Below, one piece after another: positions 48,208-55,694 of a DNA stretch of 64,000 nt. The position numbers were made by a program, and so were the translations under genes. The notes beneath the pieces are model-generated. The model was not told the DNA's origin. It ran no database searches and saw nothing but the letters and a program-made list of their open reading frames with translations. Within the stretch, counting starts at the first letter, position 1, and every line of letters begins with the position of its first letter. This DNA comes from Candidatus Tectimicrobiota bacterium. GTDB lineage: Bacteria > Tectomicrobia > Entotheonellia > Entotheonellales > Entotheonellaceae. The stretch spans positions 34,721 to 98,720 of the forward strand of contig BPKO01000013.1 in assembly GCA_026005175.1 (NCBI GenBank). The letters run 5' to 3'.

Positions 48208-48705
48208 CTACCGCGCCCTGCCGGCGCGGCGCCAGCGCCAGGCCAGCCAGCAAAGGGCCAGGCCAGCACCGGCAGCCCCCAGCAGCCCCCAGGGCTGGCG
48301 GCGCGGCTGCACCTCCAGGACAAAAGCCGCCTGTCCGGTGCCGGCAGCGCCCGAGACCGCGACGGTAACGTGCCACGCGCCGGGGACGGGCAGCGGCAGC
48401 GCGGCGTGAAACAGCAGGCGGTTGCCGCCGGCACCGGGCGCGGCCACGGCGGTCACCGGCGCCGCGCTGCCCTCCAGGGTGGCGGTCAGGCGCACCGCGG
48501 CGTCGAGCAGCGGCGCCCCGTCAGCCGGGCGCATGACGGCCACGCTCACGTCCTGCTCTCCCACCCGCGGCGTGGCCGGGTGCGTCCACACCGAGACGAG
48601 GTAGGGCCCGGCGGCCGCGCGCACCAGGCGCGGCGTGCCGCCGTTGCCCCAGGCGGTGGCGACAAGGATGCCCAGAGCCAGGGCAGTGGCCAGGCCGTCG
48701 CGCAC
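48208..48705 (-). CDS. FixH/YtkA-like membrane-anchored protein
   Basis: 165 aa. N-terminal helix, a beta-sandwich domain (PYLVSVWTHPATPRVGEQDVSVAVMR and AWHVTVAVSGAAGTGQAAF in parts) and a C-terminal helix before a basic tail. This is the FixH/YtkA-like fold, linked to oxidase maturation and copper. GTG at 48705 is preferred: GAGGG lies nine bases upstream and the start is 4 bp after the repaired ctaG stop. A longer in-frame start would lie inside ctaG. Confidence 0.7.
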   Translation of the reverse strand: MRDGLATALALGILVATAWGNGGTPRLVRAAAGPYLVSVWTHPATPRVGEQDVSVAVMRPADGAPLLDAAVRLTATLEGSAAPVTAVAAPGAGGNRLLFHAALPLPVPGAWHVTVAVSGAAGTGQAAFVLEVQPRRQPWGLLGAAGAGLALCWLAWRWRRAGRAR

Positions 48706-48709
48706 GGCG

Positions 48710-49565
48710 TCAGCCCTCGACAATCTGGCGCTGGCGCACCTGCTGCTCCTCGTAGTCAAGCAGGCAGGCCAGCAGAATGAGGAAGGTGATGACGTACATC
48801 ATGCCACCGGGGATCCACATGATCACCCCGCCGAGGATCTGATCACTGCGCGGCGTCAGGGCCCCACAGGCGCGGCACCGCCTCGTAGTAGGGGTACAGG
48901 ACCCGTTCGGTGAGCGAGATCAGCGCCGCCAGCAGGGTATTTTGCAGCGCGGCAAGAAGGACGTAGACCAGGCGCAGGCCGTAGGCAATATGGCCGTGCA
49001 GACGCGGCGCCGGGTTGACAATAGGCCACCAGAAAAGGAGCGCCGTAGCAAAAAACGTCAGGTGCTCGGCGTCGTGCACCACCTCGAGGCGCAGCGCCGC
49101 CTGGTAGGCAGCGGGCAGGTGCCACAGCCACAGGGTGAGCACGTAGAGGGGCAGGGCCACCGGCATGTGCGTCAGGGTGCGCAGCAGCCGGCGCGTGAGC
49201 GCTTGCCGCGTCAGGAGCCGTCCCAGGCGGCGGCGGGCCGCGCGGGGCAGGCCCCAGAGCAGCACCGGCAGGGGGTTGGCAAGCAGCAGCAGGGGCGGGG
49301 CCACCATCACGAAGAGCTCGTGCTGGATCATGTGCATGAAGAAGAGAAAAGCGCCAAAAGTATCAATGGGCGACAGCAGCCCCAGGGCGAGCACGCCAAG
49401 GCCCGCCAGGTAAAAGGCCAGGCGCCCGCCGCTGGCGCTGCGCGCCTGCAGGCGCCGCAGGCGGCACCAGCCCGTGACGTACGTGCTGCCTAGCAGCCCT
49501 AGCACCAGCAGCACCTCGGGCCGCCAGCTCCAGGAAGCAAGAAACGCCCGCAACGTCGGGTCCAT
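48710..49565 (-). CDS. ctaG: Cytochrome c oxidase assembly protein CtaG, caa3 type (one frameshift)
   Basis: 284 aa when repaired, with about seven membrane helices. FGAFLFFMHMIQHELFVMVAPPLLLLANPLPVLLWGLP (in parts) is the caa3_CtaG signature. As sequenced it stops at 48843, but one extra base in GGG at 48859-48861 explains this: the repaired frame adds the family C terminus DQILGGVIMWIPGGMMYVI and runs to a stop at 48710. It is preceded by a membrane protein gene 4 bp upstream and followed by the FixH-like gene, forming a three-gene oxidase maturation operon. No oxidase subunit gene is in the window. Confidence 0.87.
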
Positions 49566-49569
49566 CGTT

Positions 49570-49938
49570 TTACGCCCGCAGGGCCAAAAGCGCCACCCCC
49601 CACCCGGGCAGCAGGGCCACGAGGCCGCTCAGCCACCAGAGCACAGGGGGCAGGGCGCGGCCGCGCCTTTGCAGGCGCCGCACCCCGGCGTCGCTAAGCA
49701 CCACCCCCAGCAGGGCCACCCCCGAGGAGAAAAGCACCGGCGGCGGCAAGGGCTCGGTGAGGGGCGCGGTATTGAGAAGAGCAATAAACGCCAGCAGCCA
49801 GGCCGGAAACAGCGCCGCCAGGCCCAGCAGCCAGTAGCCCTGTGGCCGCCACCGCACGCCGCGCGCAGCCAGCACCGCCAGCCATATCCCGCTGCCGCCG
49901 CAGCCCAGCACCGCGCCGATCACCGACCAGGTCAGCAC
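49570..49938 (-). CDS. Small polytopic membrane protein of the ctaG operon
   Basis: 122 aa from GTG (GGAGGACAGG upstream), with about four hydrophobic helices. No family recognised. The order unknown-ctaG-fixH-like suggests a function in cytochrome oxidase or copper delivery. A longer in-frame start would overlap the opposite-strand gene at 50071. Confidence 0.6.
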   Translation of the reverse strand: MLTWSVIGAVLGCGGSGIWLAVLAARGVRWRPQGYWLLGLAALFPAWLLAFIALLNTAPLTEPLPPPVLFSSGVALLGVVLSDAGVRRLQRRGRALPPVLWWLSGLVALLPGWGVALLALRA

Positions 49939-50070
49939 CCTGTCCTCCTTCTCCTGCAGTACTTTACCACGGCTTGCGCTGCCGTGCCCCTTGACCGCGG
50001 CATTTTGGGAAGGCAGGATAGCGGCAAGCCGTTCTTCCGCCAACCCGAGGCCCGCAGAGGAGCGCCCAAG

Positions 50071-50691
50071 ATGGAGACACAGACCCTTCGCACCGCTTAC
50101 CGCCAGGCCACAGCCTGCTTTGTCGACACCGTGGGCCGCGTGGCCCCGGCGCAGTGGGGGCAGCCGGCGCTGGGGGAGTGGAGCGTGCGCGACCTGGTCG
50201 GCCACGCCTCACGGGCCCTGGCCACCGTGGAGGCGTATCTGGAGCGCGGCGCGGCCGAGGTCGAAGTGGCCTCGACCGCCGAGTACTTCCTGCGCGCCCG
50301 AGCGACCCTGGCCGACCCGGCGGCGGTAGCGGCGCGCGGCCGCGAGGCCGGGCAGGCGCTGGGCGCCGCGCCGGCGGCGGCGGTGCAGGCGCTGGCCGAG
50401 CGGGTGCTGGCGCGGCTCGACGCCACCGCCGACACCGCCCTGGTGGGCACCCCCGTAGGCGGCATGCGCCTCCTGGACTACCTGCCCACGCGCGTGCTGG
50501 AGCTCACGGTGCACACCCTCGACTTGGCTGCCGCCCTGGGCCTCGAGCTCGCCCTGCCACCGGCGGCGGTGGCGGTGACCGGGGCCGTGCTGGTCGAGTT
50601 GGCCCAGCGCAGCGGCCAGGCCCCCTTGCTGCTGCAAGCCCTCACCGGCCGCCGCCCCCTGCCCCCGGGCTTTTCCCTCCTCGGCATGTAG
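50071..50691 (+). CDS. DinB-like maleylpyruvate isomerase N-terminal domain protein
   Basis: A 206-aa four-helix-bundle protein of the mycothiol-dependent maleylpyruvate isomerase/DinB type: ALGEWSVRDLVGHASRALATVEAYL (in parts) holds the first metal-site histidine, and VLELTVHTLDLAAALG holds the last. Such proteins use thiols such as mycothiol or bacillithiol; actual substrate unknown. GAGGAGCG precedes the ATG at 50071. Confidence 0.75.
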   Translation: METQTLRTAYRQATACFVDTVGRVAPAQWGQPALGEWSVRDLVGHASRALATVEAYLERGAAEVEVASTAEYFLRARATLADPAAVAARGREAGQALGAAPAAAVQALAERVLARLDATADTALVGTPVGGMRLLDYLPTRVLELTVHTLDLAAALGLELALPPAAVAVTGAVLVELAQRSGQAPLLLQALTGRRPLPPGFSLLGM

Positions 50692-50726
50692 TCCTCTGGA
50701 GGGCCACGGCCGGTGGCGCTTTGTTC

Positions 50727-50755
50727 TTGACAGCTGCCGCGAAGCGGCATATGCT
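50727..50755 (+). promoter_or_regulatory. Promoter with embedded inverted repeat upstream of blaI-like gene
   Basis: TTGACA (50727-50732), 17-bp spacer, TATGCT (50750-50755). The spacer contains GCCGC-GAA-GCGGC, an inverted repeat covering most of it, well placed to be a repressor operator. It does not match the TACA/TGTA core of classical BlaI sites. Confidence 0.6.
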
Positions 50756-50793
50756 GAAAGCAATGTGACACCGAGTCGCAAGAAGGAGCCGCT

Positions 50794-51237
50794 ATGGCAG
50801 CGCGTCGGCGCCGCTCTCCGGTCTTTCGCCCGCAGGAAAAGGGGCTGCGCAAGGTTTTTGGCGAGCTGGAAGCGGCGGTCATGGAGTGGCTGTGGGCCCA
50901 CGGCGCAGGCACGGTGGGCGACGTCTACCAGGCGCTGGCCGGGCAGCGCGAGCTGGCCTACACCACGGTGAAAACGGTGATGGAGCGACTGGCGGCCAAG
51001 GGCTACTTGCGCTGTGACAAGCGCCAGCGGGCCTACCTGTACACGCCGGTGCAGAGCCGCGAAGCGTTTCTGCGCCAGGTGGGGAAGGCGGTGGTGGGCG
51101 GGCTGCTGCGCGACTTCGGGGCGCCGCTGGCGGCGCACCTGCTCGAAGAGACGGTGCGCCAGTGCGACCTCGAGACCCTGGAGCGGTTGCAGGCCCTGAT
51201 CGAGGCGCGGCGGGCCGCCCAGGAGCCTGGCCAATGA
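50794..51237 (+). CDS. BlaI/MecI/CopY-family repressor
   Basis: A 147-aa winged-helix repressor: LRKVFGELEAAVMEWLWAHGAGTVGDVYQALA (in parts), YTTVKTVMERLAAKGYLRC and a C-terminal dimerisation helix region. Proteins of this family are cleaved by, or released through, a BlaR1/M56 sensor or by metals. The M56 gene follows with an ATGA overlap, so the pair is coupled. Confidence 0.92.
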   Translation: MAARRRRSPVFRPQEKGLRKVFGELEAAVMEWLWAHGAGTVGDVYQALAGQRELAYTTVKTVMERLAAKGYLRCDKRQRAYLYTPVQSREAFLRQVGKAVVGGLLRDFGAPLAAHLLEETVRQCDLETLERLQALIEARRAAQEPGQ

Positions 51238-52139
51238 CGGCCAGCGCTGCGCGCGCCCGGCAGGGGTTCTGGTCCCTGACGGGGGGCGGCGTGCTGCTGC
51301 TGGCCGGGGTGGGGGTGGCGTGGGCGCTGCGCCGCCCGCAGCCGCTGTCGATGCTCGAGCTCTGCTGGGCGATGATGCGCCGCCTGTGGGGGGAGCCGCC
51401 GCCGGCGGCGCTTTCCCTGGCAGACGTGCCCCTGCTGGTGGTGGCGGCCTCGAGCCTGTGGGCCACCGCGGTCTTGCTGTGGGCCTGGGGGCGGGGGCGC
51501 TGCCTGCTGCGCCGCAGCCAGCCTTATCGTCCCGGGGCGTGGCCGGCCCTGGACGCGGCGCTGTCCGGCCTACCCTGGCAGCCGCCGCAGCTGCGTCTGC
51601 TTGCCGTTCCTTCTCCTCTGGCCTGCACCCTGGGGCTGTGGCGGCCGCGGCTGCTGCTTTCCACCGGGCTGCTGCGGCAGCTGTCGGCTGCGGAAGTGCG
51701 GGCCATGCTGGGGCACGAGTGGGGCCACGTGCGCCACGGCGACGTGCTGCGGCTGGCGGTGCTGCGCTGGTGGCGCGCGGCGCTGTGGTTTCTGCCCGCG
51801 GTGCACGCCCTGGCGCAGGCCTGCCAGCGGGCCATCGAAGAAGCGGCCGACGACGCCGCGGTAGCGCTGACTGGGGCGCCGCTGGACCTTGCGGCGGCGC
51901 TGGTCAAGACGGCCAAGGCGCGGGCCGTGCCGGCCTGGTCGCCGGCCCTGGCGGGCGAAGCGGCGCTGCCGCAGCGCATCGAGCGGCTACTGGCCCCGGC
52001 CGCGACGCGGCCTCGCCGCGTGCGCTTCTGGCCGTGGGGGGTGAGCCTTGCCGTGGTGGCCGGCTTGCTGGCGCTGCTCTTTGTTCCCCACCCGCCGCCG
52101 GCCTGGGGGCAACCGATGCTTCTGTGTCCCATGCGCTGA
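51234..52139 (+). CDS. BlaR1-like M56 membrane metallopeptidase without sensor domain
   Basis: 301 aa. Three or four hydrophobic helices, zinc protease motif LGHEWGHVRHGD (HExxH) and the downstream EEAADDAAV acidic ligand. The C terminus ends soon after a membrane segment (SLAVVAGLLALLF); there is no penicillin-binding sensor domain, so the signal is not beta-lactam binding of the classical type. It probably cleaves or inactivates the BlaI-like repressor encoded upstream. Confidence 0.88.
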   Translation: MTASAARARQGFWSLTGGGVLLLAGVGVAWALRRPQPLSMLELCWAMMRRLWGEPPPAALSLADVPLLVVAASSLWATAVLLWAWGRGRCLLRRSQPYRPGAWPALDAALSGLPWQPPQLRLLAVPSPLACTLGLWRPRLLLSTGLLRQLSAAEVRAMLGHEWGHVRHGDVLRLAVLRWWRAALWFLPAVHALAQACQRAIEEAADDAAVALTGAPLDLAAALVKTAKARAVPAWSPALAGEAALPQRIERLLAPAATRPRRVRFWPWGVSLAVVAGLLALLFVPHPPPAWGQPMLLCPMR

Positions 52140-52224
52140 GGCGCCATGGGGCAGGGAGGGAAGTCTGATGCGGCGCGGGTATTGGTTCTGGCTGGCGGCC
52201 GCTGGCCCGCCGCGGCCAGGCCCG

Positions 52225-52833
52225 CTAGGGGCGAGCCGCCTGGCGCAGGGCGGTGGCCGCGGCGCGAATCACGCCGCCGGCCGAGGCCAGGAAGAGGGTG
52301 GCGATGAGCAGGCCGATGACGAGGTCCGGCCAGAGCGTGCCGCTTAAGGCTACCCCGGCCGCAGCCAGCAGCACGCCGGCGTTGGCCAGCACGTCGTTGC
52401 GCGAGCAGAGCCATGCCGAGCGCAAGTTGAGGTCGTCCCCGCGGTGGCGCAGAAGCAAGGCGAAGCAGGCAAGGTTGGCGGCCAGGGCCAGCACGCCAAA
52501 GACGCCCATCAGCGGGGCGCGGGGCACGGTGCCGTGCAGGGCTTTGCTCACCGCCTCGCCCACCACCCCGAGGCCAAAGGCCGCCATGATCAGCCCTTTG
52601 CCCAGGGCGGCGCCGGCCCGCCAGGTCTCGCCGCGCCGCAGGGCGTAGAGGCTCAAGCCGTAGACCAGGGCGTCGCCCAGCATGTCGAGGGCGTCGGCCA
52701 GCAAGGCGGTGGAGTGGGCCAGCAGGCCGGCGGTGGTTTCGGCCAGGAACATGGCGCTGTTGATTGCCAGGACCAGCCACAGCACGCGCTGCTGGCGGGT
52801 GGCCAGGGCGGCGGGGGAACAGCAGGCGTCCAT
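52225..52833 (-). CDS. Cation diffusion facilitator-type transporter (short)
   Basis: A 202-aa, six-helix protein. The transport-site pattern is visible: ALLADALDMLGDALVYGLSLYAL (HD-D-type TM2, read in parts) and SRNDVLANAGVLLAAAG (TM5). There is no C-terminal cytoplasmic domain, which CDF proteins of about 300 aa have. Likely exports Zn, Cd or Co. N-terminal MDACCSP carries a Cys pair. Confidence 0.85.
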   Translation of the reverse strand: MDACCSPAALATRQQRVLWLVLAINSAMFLAETTAGLLAHSTALLADALDMLGDALVYGLSLYALRRGETWRAGAALGKGLIMAAFGLGVVGEAVSKALHGTVPRAPLMGVFGVLALAANLACFALLLRHRGDDLNLRSAWLCSRNDVLANAGVLLAAAGVALSGTLWPDLVIGLLIATLFLASAGGVIRAAATALRQAARP

Positions 52834-52879
52834 GCCGGCTCCTTATCGAGAAGGGGTGGTGGGGTCTCCCGGGGAGAGG

Positions 52880-52907
52880 AGTATACCCCACCTGCGGCAG
52901 AGGGCAA
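52880..52907 (-). promoter_or_regulatory. Promoter of the CDF gene
   Basis: Minus strand: TTGCCC (52907-52902), 16-bp spacer, TATACT (52885-52880), about 47 bp before the ATG. Confidence 0.55.
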
Positions 52908-52920
52908 GGATGCGCGGCCG

Positions 52921-54174
52921 TCAGTGCCGGTGTGGCGCCTCTGGTGGGGTGCGCCGGGGGGCGGGCAGCGGCGGGCGGTAAATCGAGGTGGTGGCCGGGC
53001 TGCCCAGGCGCACGAGGATCTGGTCGCTCATCCACACCGCCTCGTTGACGCCGCGGTAAGCCGGCTGCGGCCCCAGCAGGACGGCCAGCATGTAAGTGTG
53101 GTGGCGCTGCCAGGCGGTGTCGCCCAGGTCGTCGTTGGCGAGCGGAAAACGAAACTCGTACTCGCGAGCCGGTCCCACGCCACGATGGCCGCTCTCGAGC
53201 AGGTTGCTTTTGGCATCCTGGACCAGGACGCCGGTGCTCATTCAGGTGTGCACGCCGGCGGTGCGGCGGGGGCCGGGGCGGCGCTGCTCGGGGAAAGTGG
53301 CCACGAAGGAGTCTGCGATCCCTTCGACGGTAAGCAGCTTGGCGTCGTTGAAGTCTCCGAGCATGCCGTGGTGGGGGAAGTCCTTGAACAGCACCGCCAG
53401 CCAGCGGTCCGTGTTGGCGCGCACCGCAAAGGCGATGGTGTCCCCCACGAGGTGGCTCCAGATTTCCACGGTAAAGGCTTCGGCGGGCTCGGCAACTGCC
53501 GGCTGTCCCGGGCCGCCTCAGCCGTAGGCGGTCAGCTGCCGCCGCGGGGTGCCGAGGGTGAGGGCGGTGTAGGCCGCCCCTGCCCACTCCTGCGGGTCGA
53601 TCACGCCGTCGAGGCGCGGGGCAGGGCCGTCGCGCACCAGGAAGGGGCTGTCAAACTGCACGTAAGGCAGGCGCTGGCCGGCCAGGCTGGCCGGGTAGGC
53701 CTCGGGCGTAAAGGGCATGGCCACGGTGCCCGAGCCCAGGCCACAGCCCGGGCCGTAGACGTCCCCGGTGGTGGCGCTGACGTGCAGGTGGGCGTGGGTA
53801 CTGACGTAAGACACGGGGCCGACGTGGACGCTGTAGGCCAGGTTGGGCACCTCGGCGTGGTACATGTAGACGAAGTCGCCGTGCTCGTAGACAAAGCCTT
53901 CAAACGCGAGGTGGGCGTCGCGCACACCGTAAGCCTGGGCCAGGTAGCGCCGGGCAATGGCCTCGGCCAGCGCCGACTCCACTTTTACGGCCGCTGCCGG
54001 CAGCAGGGCGTGGCCGGTGGCTTCCTCCAGATAAAAAGGGACCGGCGGCCCTGACACCTGGCGCACGCCGCTGGTCGGGAGCACGTCGGCAATAAACGCC
54101 GTGATGCCGCCGCAGGCCAGCGCCAGGGCAGGGCTTAATACCACTCCCAGGAGCCCGCTTGCATGCCTGAACAT
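52921..54174 (-). CDS. Candidate selenoprotein with two in-frame UGA codons; exported PepSY-like plus DOMON-like protein
   Basis: One open frame of 417 codons broken only by UGA codons at residues 219 (53520-53518) and 311 (53244-53242). A signal peptide (1-20) and a PepSY-like region (to about 150, with HLHVSATTGDVYGPGCGLG) are followed by a beta-sandwich resembling the DOMON/ethylbenzene-dehydrogenase heme domain (RLDGVIDPQEWAGAAY; FTVEIWSHLVGDTIAFAVRANTD in parts; EYEFRFPLANDD). Neither UGA involves an indel, and coding texture continues across both. Hairpins of SECIS type follow each (listed separately). Contexts are TAYG-U-GGPG and GVHT-U-MSTG. AGGAG precedes the ATG. Alternatives: a decayed gene with two TGA stops, or read-through. 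The domain assignment is tentative. Confidence 0.7.
53212..53232 (-). promoter_or_regulatory. SECIS-like hairpin after the second UGA
   Basis: Beginning nine bases after the UGA on the minus strand: a 9-bp stem (one G-U pair) formed by GGCGUCCUG and CAGGAUGCC around the apical GUC; opening the last pair exposes GGUCC, so the loop carries the GGU typical of bacterial SECIS elements. The loop is about 18 nt from the UGA, inside the usual bacterial range. Confidence 0.7.
53490..53501 (-). promoter_or_regulatory. SECIS-like hairpin after the first UGA
   Basis: CGGC-AGUU-GCCG on the minus strand, starting 16 bases after the UGA, with GU in the tetraloop and flanking GGG/CCC able to extend the stem. 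Loop distance about 20 nt. Confidence 0.5.
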
Positions 54175-54219
54175 CGCGCTGCTCCTCTTGGCACGGAGTG
54201 CCTCTACGGGGGCGATAGT

Positions 54220-54238
54220 TTGCTACACCACGTAGCAA
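54220..54238. promoter_or_regulatory. Inverted-repeat operator TTGCTAC-N5-GTAGCAA
   Basis: Perfect 7-bp arms with a 5-bp spacer, overlapping the -10 and start region of the minus-strand promoter of the two-UGA gene and lying 115 bp before the divergent cytochrome gene. A repressor site is likely; the regulator is unknown. Confidence 0.6.
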
Positions 54239-54265
54239 TATAGGCGCCCTTGCGCCCGTTGTCAA
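54237..54265 (-). promoter_or_regulatory. Strong promoter of the two-UGA gene
   Basis: Minus strand: TTGACA (54265-54260), 17-bp spacer, TATATT (54242-54237), close to the sigma70 consensus and overlapped by the inverted repeat. Confidence 0.7.
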
Positions 54266-54281
54266 GCCCGCAGCTGGTCCC

Positions 54282-54310
54282 TTGCTGGAAGCTGCCTGAA
54301 GGGGTATATT
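54282..54310 (+). promoter_or_regulatory. Promoter of the cytochrome c/PCYCGC operon
   Basis: TTGCTG (54282-54287), 17-bp spacer, TATATT (54305-54310), 43 bp before the GTG start. Confidence 0.65.
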
Positions 54311-54352
54311 CTGCGACAGGAGTTCGCAGAACCAAGCGAAAGGAGAGATACG

Positions 54353-55192
54353 GTGGGGCCAAGGCGTGTGGGGTGGGTGGTGCTCCTGGCCGGCCTGTGG
54401 GGAGACGGCTGGGCGCAGCCGGTCGCCGCGGCGGCGCAGCTCGCCCTGGGGCAGCGCGTGTACGAGGGCAACTGCGCGGTGTGTCACGGCCTGCTCGGCG
54501 ACGGCCGGGGCATGGCGGCGCACATGTTTCGCACCCAGCCCCGCGACTTTCGGCAGGGGGTCTTTAAGTTCCGCTCCACGCCTTCGGGCTCCTTGCCGCG
54601 CGACGAGGACCTGCTGCGGGTGCTGCAGCGCGGCGTGCGCGGCACCGCCATGGTACCCCAGACCCACCTGAGCGAGGCTGAGCAGCGCGCTGTCATCGCC
54701 TACCTCAAGACCTTCTCGCCGCGCTGGCGCGAGGAGAAGCCTGCGCCGCCCATTCCCATCCCGCCGCCCCCGCCGCTGACGCCGGCGCGGCTGGCTCAGG
54801 GCAAGGCGCTTTACGCCCAGGCGGGCTGCGACCAGTGCCACGGCCCCGAGGGGCGCGGCGACGGCCCCCAAGCCGAGACCCTCGAAGACGACTGGGGCTG
54901 GCCCATCCGCCCTGCCAACCTGCAGCGGCGGCCTTTCAAAGGCGGCTCCCGCCCTGCGGACCTCTACCGCACGCTGGCCACCGGCCTTGACGGCACGCCC
55001 ATGCCGGCGCTTGCCGAGGCCCTCTCGCCAGAAGAACTCTGGGCCTTGGTTTACTATCTCGATTCCCTGGCCTCCCCGGCAGCGCGGGCCAACGAACAAC
55101 GGTGGGTGGGCGAGGAAGCCCGCGGGGCGATGGTGGAGCGCATGCACCGCAGGATGGGTGGGGGCATGCCGATGCGCATGAGACGCCCATAA
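54353..55192 (+). CDS. Exported di-heme cytochrome c
   Basis: A 279-aa protein: signal peptide (to about residue 24), cytochrome c domain 1 with CAVCHG (about 40-120, Met ligand in GTAMVPQ), a proline-rich hinge (PPIPIPPPPPLTP) and domain 2 with CDQCHG (about 145-245, Met in GTPMPALAEAL). The Met-rich tail (HRRMGGGMPMRMRRP) could bind copper. GTG start with AAAGGAGAG upstream. The PCYCGC/Sec gene follows by 16 bp, so electron transfer between them is plausible. Confidence 0.9.
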   Translation: MGPRRVGWVVLLAGLWGDGWAQPVAAAAQLALGQRVYEGNCAVCHGLLGDGRGMAAHMFRTQPRDFRQGVFKFRSTPSGSLPRDEDLLRVLQRGVRGTAMVPQTHLSEAEQRAVIAYLKTFSPRWREEKPAPPIPIPPPPPLTPARLAQGKALYAQAGCDQCHGPEGRGDGPQAETLEDDWGWPIRPANLQRRPFKGGSRPADLYRTLATGLDGTPMPALAEALSPEELWALVYYLDSLASPAARANEQRWVGEEARGAMVERMHRRMGGGMPMRMRRP

Positions 55193-55208
55193 CAAGAGGA
55201 GAAGACGC

Positions 55209-55694
55209 ATGCCGATGAGTCGACGACACTTGCTGTGGTTCCTGGCTACCGGGGCCGGCACCGCCCTGGCCGCCGGCGCCGTGGTCTGGCAGGCCATGGC
55301 GCCGCCGCGGCGCACCGCCAGCGGCGACCGCCTGGAAACCGTGCCGGCGGGGCAGCTGCCCAGCTTTGCCCGCAGCCCGCAGGTGCAGGCGGTCTATCGC
55401 TTTGCCGCCGCCAACGGGGACCTCCTGCAGTACATTCCTTGCTACTGCGGCTGCGCGAGCTTTGGCCACCGCCACAACGGCGACTGCTACGTGGCGCGGC
55501 GCGTTGCCAACGGGCGCATCACTTTCACCAGCCACGGCGCCGCTTGAGGCATCTGCCAGGACATCACGCGTGACGTGATGGCCATGCACGCCCAAGGGCT
55601 GCCGCTGCCGCAGATCCGCGCCCGCATCGACGCCACCTACCGGCGCTTCGGCCCTCCCACGCCGACGCCGCTGCCGCCAGCGAGCGCTACATGA
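55209..55694 (+). CDS. Candidate selenoprotein: PCYCGC-motif protein with UGA in a CxxC position
   Basis: 161 codons with one internal UGA at residue 113 (55545-55547). A signal/anchor helix (residues 5-28) is followed by IPCYCGC (Cys 78, 80, 82), HNGDCYV (Cys 93) and then HGAA-U-GIC, where homologues of PCYCGC-motif proteins, as I recall them, carry a cysteine in a CxxC pair. The reading frame continues past the UGA with family-like sequence (QDITRDVMAMHAQGLPLPQIRARID in parts) to a UGA at 55692-55694. A near-ideal SECIS hairpin follows the internal UGA. A truncated 112-aa product would lose the second motif. PCYCGC proteins are thought to bind metal at the cell surface; role unproven. Converges with the MsrP-like gene. 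Confidence 0.8.
55562..55580 (+). promoter_or_regulatory. SECIS-like hairpin in the PCYCGC gene
   Basis: CAUCACG-CGUGA-CGUGAUG: a perfect 7-bp stem with a 5-nt loop containing GU, starting 14 bases after the UGA. Stem, loop distance and GU loop fit bacterial SECIS rules. Confidence 0.75.

Noticed and set aside
48710-48860. Early UGA of ctaG as selenocysteine
   Set aside because: Continuation in the same frame is not family-like; removing one base restores the known CtaG C terminus, so it is a frameshift.
50794-51237. BlaI-like protein as controller of the TTGCTAC-N5-GTAGCAA operator
   Set aside because: Its own promoter has a different inverted repeat (GCCGC-N3-GCGGC), so there is no sequence reason to connect them.
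52168-52230. Short start MRRGYWFWLAAAG after the M56 gene that could be a lost third gene
   Set aside because: It has a signal-like start, but no family sequence follows and the opposite-strand CDF gene occupies the rest; too little to call even a remnant.
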